A program made the position numbers and the translations under genes. A DNA stretch of 32,641 bases from Spirochaetaceae bacterium (lineage in GTDB: Bacteria > Spirochaetota > Spirochaetia > Treponematales > Breznakiellaceae). Location of the stretch: contig JAITJI010000121.1 in the NCBI GenBank assembly GCA_031279015.1, positions 1-32,641 of the forward strand, read 5' to 3'. The notes beneath the pieces are model-generated. The model was not told the DNA's origin. It ran no database searches and was given only the letters and a program-made list of their open reading frames with translations. Shown one piece after another: positions 22,959 through 31,035 of the stretch. How positions within the stretch are numbered: position 1 is the stretch's first letter; each line of letters starts with the position of its first letter.

Positions 22959-24878
22959 CTATTTAACCTCAACTTTTTTCACTTCCTTGGCGGCAAGCCG
23001 TACTCCGTTGGCCTTGAGACCCTTGACCATATAGTCCTGGGCCTTAAAGGCCTCCTCTAAAACCTTGAGCCGGGGTTTGGGTTTATAGCAGAGGGTAAAG
23101 CTGAATTTCTGCCGGGTATCCACATGGAGCACCCCGGCCCCGTCAGGAACCAGGGAGTATTCCTTGTTCATGATCCACCCTTCTATAACACAGCGTTTGA
23201 TATAGGGATAACCGGTCTCCGCCTCTTTGTAGATCACGGTGAACACCATAGCCCCCAGAGCTTCCTTGTCGGCCACCCCCACCCACCAGACGTTCAACCC
23301 CACAAAGGCCTTCTCCGGCAGATCAGTTACGGTATAGCTGCCGTTTTCACGGAGAACGAGGATGCGGTCAAAGGGGGAAACCTCCGCCACAAGGTCCCCT
23401 GTCACGGCGATCCCCAGGTAGCCGGTCGCCTTGTCGTATTTAAGCTCCAGGTCCTTCTTGACCACTTCCTTCACATCCACCTTCTCAAACTTGCCTACCT
23501 TTGTCCGCCGTTCCCCCTTTCCCAATTCCGGATTGGCCTTTACCTTGGCAATAATCCCGTCCAGATACCCCAGGGCATAGGCCACAATGTTTTTAAGGTG
23601 GCCGTTAATCTCCTTGATCCGGGCCTGAATCTCCAGCATCTCCGCCCGGGCCCTGTTGATATCGTAGAGGGATATCCGGCGGATGGGGATCTTGAGGAGG
23701 TGTTCCACATCTTCAGGACTCACCCCCCGGGCCCCCACCTCTTTGAGAAAGGGCTTAAAACCGTCGATCACCGCCTTGACCACTCCTTCGGCGGTTTTCA
23801 TTTTTTCAATTGCCTTGTAGATCCGTTCCTCTATGAAGATCCGTTCCAGGGCGCGCAGGTGTAACTTGTCGGTAAGTTCCTTTTTCTCCAGTTCCAGTTC
23901 CCGGGTCAGGATCTTCACCAACTGTTTGGCATGATGTTTGATTACCTCCGTAACAGTCATCACCACCGGCAGATTATCCTGAATCACCAGGAGGTTTACC
24001 GAGATGGACTGCTCACATTCGGTAAAGGCGTAGAGGGCGTCCACGGTTTCTTCCGAGTAGACTCCCCGGGCCAGTTTGATCTCAATCTCCACCTTGCCGG
24101 TGGTAAAATCGTTGATGGACTGAATCTTGATCCGGCCTGCCCGGGCGGCGTTTTCCACACTGCTCATGAGGCTTTCGGTGGTGGAACCAAAGGGCAGTTC
24201 CCGGATAACTATACGCTTTGGGTCCGAGGTATCGAGGCTTGCCCGTACAAGGACTCTGCCGTTTCCATCCCGGTAGTCCGATACATCCACAAGGCCGCCG
24301 GTAGGAAAATCCGGGAAGAGCTGGAATTTCTTCCCCGAAAGACAGGCCTTTTCCGCTTCCAGCACTTCGATGATGTTGTGAGGCAGAATCTTGGTGGACA
24401 TCCCCACGGCGATCCCCTCGGCGCCCATAACCAGCACCACCGGTATCTTGGCGGGAAAGAGCACCGGCTCCCGGTTACGGCCATCGTAGGAATCTACAAA
24501 GGCGGTAAGCTTTGGGTTGTAGAAGATATCCTTTGACAGGGGAGTAGCCCGGCATTCTATATACCGGGCTGCGGAAGCCTCATCCCCGGTAAAGATGTTC
24601 CCAAAGTTCCCCTGCCGGTCAATGAAAAATTCCTTGTTGGCTAAAACCACCAGGGCGGATCCGATGGAAGCGTCCCCGTGGGGGTGATACTTCATACAGT
24701 GGCCAACCACATTGGCCACCTTGTGGAACTTACCGTCATCCATCTCAAAGAGGGAGTGGAGGATCCGCCGCTGCACCGGCTTGAGCCCATCTTCAAGGTC
24801 GGGGATAGCCCGGTCCTTAATAACGTAGGAAGCGTATTCCAGAAAATTTTTATCAAAGAGATTCTTTATATAGGCCAT
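22959..24878 (-). CDS. parC: DNA topoisomerase IV subunit A-like protein
   Basis: This 639-residue type IIA topoisomerase breakage-reunion subunit decatenates or relaxes DNA together with the ParE-like protein encoded upstream. The N-terminal winged-helix region is clear: EYASYVIKDRAIPDLEDGLKPVQRR, KYHPHGDASIG, and the catalytic Tyr in AARYIECR. The coiled arm (KKELTDKLHLRALERIF) and the C-terminal part follow, but no GyrA box of the GQGGKG type is seen. That absence and the short length favour ParC over GyrA. The frame is open to an ATG at 24905; the ATG at 24878 (MAYIKNLFDKNF) is preferred because homology normally begins there and GGAG lies nearby, though its spacing is short. It follows parE after a 364-base gap and has its own candidate promoter. 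A C-terminal Lys-rich tail (KEVKKVEVK) is present. Confidence 0.92.
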   Translation of the reverse strand: MAYIKNLFDKNFLEYASYVIKDRAIPDLEDGLKPVQRRILHSLFEMDDGKFHKVANVVGHCMKYHPHGDASIGSALVVLANKEFFIDRQGNFGNIFTGDEASAARYIECRATPLSKDIFYNPKLTAFVDSYDGRNREPVLFPAKIPVVLVMGAEGIAVGMSTKILPHNIIEVLEAEKACLSGKKFQLFPDFPTGGLVDVSDYRDGNGRVLVRASLDTSDPKRIVIRELPFGSTTESLMSSVENAARAGRIKIQSINDFTTGKVEIEIKLARGVYSEETVDALYAFTECEQSISVNLLVIQDNLPVVMTVTEVIKHHAKQLVKILTRELELEKKELTDKLHLRALERIFIEERIYKAIEKMKTAEGVVKAVIDGFKPFLKEVGARGVSPEDVEHLLKIPIRRISLYDINRARAEMLEIQARIKEINGHLKNIVAYALGYLDGIIAKVKANPELGKGERRTKVGKFEKVDVKEVVKKDLELKYDKATGYLGIAVTGDLVAEVSPFDRILVLRENGSYTVTDLPEKAFVGLNVWWVGVADKEALGAMVFTVIYKEAETGYPYIKRCVIEGWIMNKEYSLVPDGAGVLHVDTRQKFSFTLCYKPKPRLKVLEEAFKAQDYMVKGLKANGVRLAAKEVKKVEVK

Positions 24879-25242
24879 ATACTCCGAACATTCCACCCAA
24901 AGCATGCGCCCGGACCAGCCATTTGTATCCGGTACTTAAAAAAGATCCGGGCGCCTTTTTAGTTTAGCCGAAACGGAAGGGGGGATGCAAGAGCCGGGAG
25001 GACAGCCCGGCAATTATACCCCTCTGTAATTGCCGAAAAAGCTACTGCACAAGGAACCGGAGGGGTGTGAAGCGTTTTTTGCCTCCCGGAATGCGGGCGC
25101 GGTCTGGACCGAAATGGAAGACGGGATGTCCAAGATCTTCTCCGGCGGTAATCCGGACAACCAGTTGGTTATCAGGTATGTAGAACGGCTCCAAAATGGT
25201 CTCTATGAAATACGTCTGCCGGCAATATACGGTTCTTCCGGA
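24879..25242. other. intergenic region between parE and parC
   Basis: This 364-base gap includes, on the minus strand, a perfect -10 TATAAT (25018-25013) with no good -35 and a GC hairpin at the predicted start (24993-25011). An AAAAAG/CTTTTT inverted repeat with a 10-base loop (24939-24960) lies in the presumed parC leader. On the plus strand, bases about 25031-25260 are an open, codon-biased frame (MSKIFSGGNPDNQLV...) that runs on antisense into parE; it looks coding-like but has no plausible end as a gene. Confidence 0.5.
25013..25018 (-). promoter_or_regulatory. candidate -10 of parC promoter
   Basis: TATAAT is present on the minus strand about 135 bases before the preferred parC start, after the parE stop. 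The -35 region is poor, so this rests on the -10 alone. It would allow parC expression independent of parE. Confidence 0.4.
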
Positions 25243-27258
25243 TCATCCTGCGTCATCGATGAGGTTTTTCATAATATAATCCCTCCGTTCAGGAGTGTTC
25301 TTGCCCATGTAGAAGCTGAGCACCTTGGGTACCGCTTTAAGGGTATTTACCGACACCGGTACCAGACGCATATCCTCACCGATAAACTGGCCGAACTCCT
25401 TGGGGTTGATCTCCCCCAGTCCCTTGAAACGGGTCACCTCGCTCTGGCTTCCCAGGGCGGACACCGCCTCATCCCGTTCCTTTCCATTGTAACAGTAGCG
25501 GGTCTCCTTTTTGGTCCGTACCCGGAAGAGGGGAGTCTCCAGAATGAAAACCCGGCCGCCGGTAACCAGTTCCTCAAAGTAGGAGAGAAAGAAGGTGAGG
25601 AGCAGATTCCGGATATGGAAACCATCAAAGTCGGCGTCGGTGGCGATGACAACCCGGGCGTAACGGAGACCCTCCACATCGTTTTCGATTCCCAGGGCCA
25701 TCATCATGTTGTAGAGTTCCTCATTTTTGTAGATAGCCGTCCGTTTCTTACTGTACATGTTTTCTATCTTTCCCCGGAGGCTGAAGATAGCCTGGGTCAT
25801 CACATCCCTGCTTGAGACCATGGAACCCGCTGCGGAATCTCCTTCGGTGATAAATATGGTAGAAAACTCGCCCTTCTCTCCGTCCTCTACATGGTATTTG
25901 CAATCTTTAAGCTTGGGAATCTTGAGGGTAATTTTTCTGGCCGCCTCCCGGGCTTCTTTCTTGACCACGTTCAGTTCTGTCCGGAGCTTCTCGTTGGCCA
26001 TGATCTTCTGTTCCAGTTGTCTGGCAGCCTCCGGATTTTTGTGGAGCCAATCCTCCACCGCATCCTTGGTCCTCTGGACTACCCAGGTACGGATATCCGA
26101 ATTACCCAACTTATTTTTGGTCTGGCTTTCAAACACAGGGCTTTTCAGCTTTACCGCCACGGCGGCAATCGTTCCCTCCCGGACATCCTCACTGCGGTAA
26201 TCCTTCTTGAAGTATGCCTGGATCCCCTTGAGGAAACCTTCCTTGAAGGCCGAAAGGTGGGTTCCCCCGTCGGAGGTAAACTGGCCGTTTACAAAGGAAA
26301 AATACTCCTCCCCGTAGTTGTTGGTATGGGTAAAGGCGAATTCGATGGAACCCTGGTTCGACGCACCCGGGTCCGATGAACCGGGGCGTGAAGGCTCCCC
26401 CTTGTAGTAACCGATGGGGTAGAGGTGATCCTCCCCGGTTTCCTCACTCAACAGATCGTAGAGGCCTCTCTGGGAAACATAGGACTTGCCGTTGAAGATA
26501 AGGGTAAGCCCCGCGTTGAGGTAGGCGTAGTTGAGAATCCGCCGTTCGATGAATTCCGGATTGAACGTATAATCCCCAAAAATCTCCCGATCCGGGGTAA
26601 ATTCCACATAGGTGCCATTTTTCTGCTGATCCCGGGGCAGGGAAGCCCCCAGTTTCCCCTTCCGCTGACTCTTCAGGACTCCCCGTTCAAAGACGGCTTC
26701 GGCAAATTCCCCGTCCCTGACGGAAACTACCCGGAAATGAGACGAAAGGGCGTTGACTGCCTTGGTACCCACCCCGTTGAGACCCACGGAAAACTGGAAT
26801 ACATCATCGTTGTATTTAGCCCCGGTATTGATCACCGAGACACACTCTACAAGCTTCCCCAGGGGTATGCCCCGGCCAAAATCCCGTACTTTTGCGGTTC
26901 CATCCTTAACCGCCGTCTCGATAAGCTTACCGTTCCCCATGATAAACTCGTCAATACCGTTATCAATCACCTCCTTGAGGAGTACGTAGATACCATCATC
27001 GGGATTTGATCCGTCCCCCAGGCGGCCGATGTACATACCGGTCCGCAGCCGGATATGCTCCAGGGAGGAGAGGGTCTTGATCTTCGATTCGTCGTAGACC
27101 CCCGGCGGCCCGGCGGTCTTTCCGGCGGCCTGTTTTTCCGCGGCATCCGGGGCTCTGGTCCGGGTCTTTTGGGAAGGGGCCGGGGGAAGAGGCTTCCCTC
27201 CGGTTTTTTGTCCGGTCCGCACCGCCGGAACGGTTTTCTTTTCACTCTTTACTGCCAT
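25243..27258 (-). CDS. parE: DNA topoisomerase IV subunit B-like protein
   Basis: This 671-residue ATPase subunit of a type IIA topoisomerase is the partner of the ParC-like protein. GHKL ATPase motifs are visible: KEVIDNGIDEF (Mg-binding Asn/Glu region), DFGRGIPLG, VGLNGVGTKAVNAL (ATP lid), and the SQTKNKLGN QTK loop near residue 390. The TOPRIM domain has EGDSAAGS and DADFDGFHIRNLL with the metal Asp residues; the second Gly of the usual EGDSAGGS is Ala, as seen in ParE-type branches. The C-terminus RFKGLGEINPKEFG is standard. About the first 55 residues form a Pro/Lys/Thr-rich extension (KPLPPAPSQKTRTRAP) absent from most ParE proteins. ATG at 27258 has GGTGA upstream at short spacing. It is transcribed leftward toward parC. 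Confidence 0.93.
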   Translation of the reverse strand: MAVKSEKKTVPAVRTGQKTGGKPLPPAPSQKTRTRAPDAAEKQAAGKTAGPPGVYDESKIKTLSSLEHIRLRTGMYIGRLGDGSNPDDGIYVLLKEVIDNGIDEFIMGNGKLIETAVKDGTAKVRDFGRGIPLGKLVECVSVINTGAKYNDDVFQFSVGLNGVGTKAVNALSSHFRVVSVRDGEFAEAVFERGVLKSQRKGKLGASLPRDQQKNGTYVEFTPDREIFGDYTFNPEFIERRILNYAYLNAGLTLIFNGKSYVSQRGLYDLLSEETGEDHLYPIGYYKGEPSRPGSSDPGASNQGSIEFAFTHTNNYGEEYFSFVNGQFTSDGGTHLSAFKEGFLKGIQAYFKKDYRSEDVREGTIAAVAVKLKSPVFESQTKNKLGNSDIRTWVVQRTKDAVEDWLHKNPEAARQLEQKIMANEKLRTELNVVKKEAREAARKITLKIPKLKDCKYHVEDGEKGEFSTIFITEGDSAAGSMVSSRDVMTQAIFSLRGKIENMYSKKRTAIYKNEELYNMMMALGIENDVEGLRYARVVIATDADFDGFHIRNLLLTFFLSYFEELVTGGRVFILETPLFRVRTKKETRYCYNGKERDEAVSALGSQSEVTRFKGLGEINPKEFGQFIGEDMRLVPVSVNTLKAVPKVLSFYMGKNTPERRDYIMKNLIDDAG

Positions 27259-27325
27259 AGTTCACCGGGACTTTCAAAGTTCATTTGAATCCTGAAAGTA
27301 AATTCCTTCTATAATAATATATAAT

Positions 27326-28543
27326 TTACAGTTTTTTTGATAATTCCTCAATACATCGCCGGGCTTCTTCAATTTGCCTTTCCAGGTCGGCTATGATCCC
27401 TTCAGAGACGGCTATTCGTTGCTGCTGCTCCGCAATGGCCTTTTCCTTTTTGGCAATTCTTTCCCGCTCTTCATCAATGGCCAGGGAAGCCTCCAGGGTT
27501 TCGATCCGCCCGTCATAGTCTCTGACGGTTTTCCGAAGCTGACGAATCCTATCCAGCAGGGATCTGTCATCCGCGGTGAAGGGGGCTTCCGATCCTTTTG
27601 ATGAAGCGGCTCCTTCAAGCCGTGCCCCATAACGGAGGTATAGCTCCCGAAGCTGTTCCCGGGCATGGATGATTTGCCGTTCCAGAGTCCTGATCCTCCG
27701 CCGGGGGTTTCCCTCGGAACCAAAGGACTCGCCAATATGTCGCCGTTCCTCCCGCAGACGGGTCAGTTCCCCGGTTAATTCCGCCTGAACCTTCCGTCTC
27801 TCCCTGATTTCATCCAGGATCTCCCTGATCCCGGCATCAAGATCCCCCTCCCGGACGGGGGAAGAGCTGAACTGTTCCCCTGCGGCGGCATATATCTGCC
27901 GTATGTTTTTCTGATTCTTCCCCAGAAAGGAGCGGATTACCACCGTTTGGGTGTTTTTTCCAATCCAGGAAAACAAACCGGCGTCTCCCCTTTCGGCAAG
28001 CACATCCAGCCGATCCCCCAGGGACTTGACCTTCGATGTCAGGTAGTCAAGCTGTTTCCGGTACGGTTCGGTAAACTCCGCAAAACCGGGATCCTCCAAA
28101 ACAAGTTCCCCCAACCGGGCATACAGACCGTACAGGTTTTTTGTCTCTTCGGCGCTTGTCTTTTCCAACTGCCGGACAAGGTCTTCCAGTTCCTTAATGC
28201 GGATAATGCCTGCATTGATGATCCGGATATTCTCTTCACAAGCCTCAATTTCCCTTAAAAGCTGATGATAGGCTGCAATATCCTCCGGAACCGGCCTGGC
28301 CGCACCCCAGGGGTGTGAAGGGGCGCTCCCCCTCTCCTCTGCGGATGTTTCACCCGGTACGGAAAAGGGTACAAGCGTCCCTTCGGAAGCTTCCTCTCCG
28401 GGTTCGGGATCTCCGGCCCCGCCGGCGGAACTGAGCCGTCCCAACAGGGCGGCGCCCAGTTCTTCCAATAGCCGATCCACAGCAAGCAGATCCTCCCGCT
28501 GCTGTTCCTTCATCTCCCGAATCGTCCTTCTTCTTTCATCCAT
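27326..28543 (-). CDS. coiled-coil protein of unknown function
   Basis: This 405-residue protein is dominated by charged heptad-like sequence. An N-terminal helix (MDERRRTIREMKEQQREDLL) is followed by an acidic, Pro/Gly-rich linker (about 40-85). There are then two long helical stretches, the last (residues about 320-405) rich in Glu/Arg/Lys (ERIAKKEKAIAEQQQRI). A more globular segment near the middle contains GLFSWIGKNTQTVVIRSFLGKNQK. No signal peptide, membrane segment or enzyme motif is seen. I do not recognise a named family; it may be a spirochaete-specific structural or cell-envelope-associated protein. The frame is open to 28681, but the ATG at 28543 is preferred: it begins the ordered sequence, and a -10-like TATAGT ends six bases before it. 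It diverges from the EF-G paralogue. Confidence 0.8.
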   Translation of the reverse strand: MDERRRTIREMKEQQREDLLAVDRLLEELGAALLGRLSSAGGAGDPEPGEEASEGTLVPFSVPGETSAEERGSAPSHPWGAARPVPEDIAAYHQLLREIEACEENIRIINAGIIRIKELEDLVRQLEKTSAEETKNLYGLYARLGELVLEDPGFAEFTEPYRKQLDYLTSKVKSLGDRLDVLAERGDAGLFSWIGKNTQTVVIRSFLGKNQKNIRQIYAAAGEQFSSSPVREGDLDAGIREILDEIRERRKVQAELTGELTRLREERRHIGESFGSEGNPRRRIRTLERQIIHAREQLRELYLRYGARLEGAASSKGSEAPFTADDRSLLDRIRQLRKTVRDYDGRIETLEASLAIDEERERIAKKEKAIAEQQQRIAVSEGIIADLERQIEEARRCIEELSKKL

Positions 28544-28549
28544 ACCCTT

Positions 28550-28578
28550 ACTATAGGGCATTCCGGGATTTTTGAAAA
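28550..28578 (-). promoter_or_regulatory. promoter of coiled-coil gene, predicted leaderless
   Basis: On the minus strand TTTTCA (28578-28573) and TATAGT (28555-28550) are 17 bases apart, with six bases to the ATG at 28543. AAGGG abuts the ATG too closely to act as a normal ribosome binding site. Confidence 0.5.
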
Positions 28579-28641
28579 CATCCCCTATCTTTCCCGTTCC
28601 CCACATTTTTGCGTTTATTTTGCGGCAGCCCGACATTTTCC

Positions 28642-28670
28642 TTGACATTCCCGCCAGTCCGTTCCATGAT
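28642..28670 (+). promoter_or_regulatory. promoter of EF-G paralogue
   Basis: A perfect TTGACA (28642-28647) is followed after 17 bases by CATGAT (28665-28670), a 4/6 match to the -10. Initiation near 28677 leaves a leader of about 28 bases containing AAGGAG before the ATG at 28705. Confidence 0.6.
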
Positions 28671-28704
28671 GGTACATACATATAGAATTGTAAGGAGCGC
28701 CTCT

Positions 28705-30789
28705 ATGAGTTACACCACGGATCTTATCAAAAATGTTTCCATTGCCGGTCATGGTGGAACCGGCAAGACTACTCTCTTTGAACATCTTCTCTTTGTGGGG
28801 GGTATAATTCCCCGGGCAGAGACGGTGGAATCCGGCAAAACGGCAGGAGATTACAGCCCCGAGGAAATTGAGCGGAAAATCTCCATTCATACAGTCCTGG
28901 CCCATCTGGAACGGAAGGGCAGAAAGATCAACATATTTGATACCCCCGGATCTTCAGACTTCCTGGGGGATGTGATTCTCAGTTTCCGGGCATCGGAATG
29001 CGCCCTTTTAACGGTGGATGGCCGGGCGGGAGTACAGATAGAAACGGTAAAACTCTGGCGTAATCTTGATGACCGGAAGAAGCCCCGGGGCATTTTTATC
29101 ACAAAGCTGGATGAAGAACGGGCGGCCTTTGATGCGGTCCTGGCGGATATAAAAGAGAAATTCCAGGTGAGCCCTGTTCCCGTCACCCTGCCCATGGGCA
29201 TTGGCCCCGGTTTTAAGGGGGTGATCGATATCCTGGAGGAAAAGGCCTATTTTGCCCAGGATGGGGATACCATTGAAAAGGAAGGGCCCATTCCGGCGGA
29301 GTATGAGGAAGCCGTGGCCGCTGCCCGGGAACGGCTCATCGAGGCTGCCGCCGAGGGGGACGATACCTTGATGGAGAAGTATATCGACAAGGGCGCCCTG
29401 ACGGCGGAGGAGATCCACGCTGGTCTTATTGAAGCCCTGGCGGCCAACTCCTTTGTACCCGCCTTTGCGGGGGTTGCCCTGAAGAATTCCGGCCTCCTCC
29501 CCCTGCTGGACTTTGTCGCCGGGATTGGCCCTTCTCCCTTTACCGCCAAGGATCTGGCCCTGACGGCGGAAGGAGAACGGCAGGAGGTCCCCATCGACCC
29601 CGCTAAACCCTTCTCGGCCCTGGTAATCAAGACCAGCTACGACCAATTCTCCGGGAAACTCTCCTGGGTAAAGATCGTCAGCGGAAAACTGAGTTCCGAA
29701 TCGGATATCCTCAATGTCTCCGAAAATAAAAAGGAGCGGGTGGGCAAGATCTACACCTGTGTGGGTAAAAAACTGGAAGAAGTCCGGGAACTGGATGCCG
29801 GGGATGTGGGGATCATCGCCAAGTCGGCAACCCTCAAAACCAACGATACCCTGAGCGCCGGTGACAGCAGCCTGAACTTTGTACACCTCCGGCTTCCCGA
29901 ACCGGTTCATTCGGTGGCGGTAAACGCGGTGGCCAAAAAGGATGATGACAAGCTCGGTGAATTCCTCATCCGGGCAACCGAAGAGGATAAAACCTTCCGC
30001 TATGTTTTTAATACCGAAACCAAGGAAGCGATGATCTCCGGCATGGGTGAGCTCCAGGTGAATATCATCCTGGATAAGATCAGGCAGAACCAGAAGATCG
30101 AAGTTGAAACCCATATCCCCCGAGTGGCCTACCGGGAAACGATCACCAAAAAGGCCTCCGCCGAATACACCCACAAGAAACAGACCGGGGGTCACGGCCA
30201 ATACGGCAAGGTGGTGCTGGACATCAGTCCCCTGGCCCGGGGAGAGGGATACAAGTTTGTCAATGCCATCTTCGGCGGGGCGGTTCCCAAGAACTATATC
30301 CCCGGGGTTGAAAAGGGCATTGCCGAAGGCATGGCCCGGGGCACCATGGCGGGCTACCCCGTGGTGGACGTGGAAGTGACCATTGTAGACGGCAAGTACC
30401 ACCCGGTGGATTCTTCGGAACTCTCCTTCAAACTGGCCTCCCGCAACGCCTTCCGGGAGGCAATGAAACAGGCCAGCCCCACCTTGCTGGAACCGATCAT
30501 GAATCTGACGGTATTTGTGGAGGAAAAATACCTGGGAGACGTGATGTCGGACCTTTCAGGAAAACGGGGCAAGATCCTGGGCCAGGACACCGTAGGGGGC
30601 ATCGGAGAGATCCGCGCCCAGGTTCCCCAGGCGGAACTCCTCCGTTACTCCATCGATCTCCGGTCCATTACCAGCGGCACCGGATCTTTCAGCGTGGAAT
30701 TTGACCACTACGCGCCCATCTCAGGGAGGATTGCCGACGATGTGATCAAATCCGCGGAGGCATTCAGGGTGAAAGAAGAAGAGGAGTGA
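28705..30789 (+). CDS. EF-G-like translational GTPase (FusA2-type paralogue)
   Basis: This 694-residue protein has full elongation factor G architecture: GTPase domain, domain II, and C-terminal domains III-V with the EF-G IV motif region (KKQTGGHGQYGKV) and RGKILGQD near the end. The P-loop is GHGGTGKTT (residues 15-23). Switch II is DTPGSSDF, where EF-G has DTPGHVDF, so the catalytic His is Ser. The G4 motif is TKLD instead of NKxD. Both changes are typical of the FusA2 branch (as in mycobacterial FusA2) and imply altered GTP hydrolysis, so it is probably not the main translocase. Possible roles are ribosome recycling, stress translation or assembly. The frame is open to 28609, but the ATG at 28705 has AAGGAG at eight bases and starts the conserved sequence. 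It is transcribed alone. Confidence 0.93.
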   Translation: MSYTTDLIKNVSIAGHGGTGKTTLFEHLLFVGGIIPRAETVESGKTAGDYSPEEIERKISIHTVLAHLERKGRKINIFDTPGSSDFLGDVILSFRASECALLTVDGRAGVQIETVKLWRNLDDRKKPRGIFITKLDEERAAFDAVLADIKEKFQVSPVPVTLPMGIGPGFKGVIDILEEKAYFAQDGDTIEKEGPIPAEYEEAVAAARERLIEAAAEGDDTLMEKYIDKGALTAEEIHAGLIEALAANSFVPAFAGVALKNSGLLPLLDFVAGIGPSPFTAKDLALTAEGERQEVPIDPAKPFSALVIKTSYDQFSGKLSWVKIVSGKLSSESDILNVSENKKERVGKIYTCVGKKLEEVRELDAGDVGIIAKSATLKTNDTLSAGDSSLNFVHLRLPEPVHSVAVNAVAKKDDDKLGEFLIRATEEDKTFRYVFNTETKEAMISGMGELQVNIILDKIRQNQKIEVETHIPRVAYRETITKKASAEYTHKKQTGGHGQYGKVVLDISPLARGEGYKFVNAIFGGAVPKNYIPGVEKGIAEGMARGTMAGYPVVDVEVTIVDGKYHPVDSSELSFKLASRNAFREAMKQASPTLLEPIMNLTVFVEEKYLGDVMSDLSGKRGKILGQDTVGGIGEIRAQVPQAELLRYSIDLRSITSGTGSFSVEFDHYAPISGRIADDVIKSAEAFRVKEEEE

Positions 30790-30801
30790 TAAAACTCCAC
30801 C

Positions 30802-30835
30802 GAAGATGCCCAGGATATTGCTCCTGGGTATCTTC
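30802..30835 (+). terminator. hairpin after EF-G-like gene
   Basis: Fourteen-base arms (30802-30815 and 30822-30835) pair throughout with one G-U, around a 6-base loop, 12 bases after the stop. An A/T-rich run follows only later, so it is a strong structure but not a textbook intrinsic terminator. Confidence 0.6.
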
Positions 30836-31005
30836 ACTCAGTTAAAAAATTAGTTCAAAATTGCCGTCCCTGCGAGCCCCGCCTATTGTGTTTTTTTAAA
30901 AACAACAGGGTATATTTTTGCACAAACGGACAAAAGCCGCTTTGAGGAACCGGTATGAATTTAACAATTCTTGTTTTCTGCGGGTCAATATTAGCTCCGG
31001 CGGCC

Positions 31006-31035
31006 GGGCTGTGTTGTTTCCGACAGGGACAGCCC
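31006..31035 (-). terminator. inverted repeat at the end of citrate synthase
   Basis: GGGCTGT (31006-31012) and ACAGCCC (31029-31035) are perfect 7-base arms with a 16-base loop, touching the stop codon on the minus strand. A T-rich run does not follow directly, so the function is uncertain. Confidence 0.35.

Noticed and set aside
29008-30402. Minus-strand ORF of 464 codons across the EF-G-like gene
   Set aside because: Antisense shadow; the plus strand carries complete EF-G motifs.
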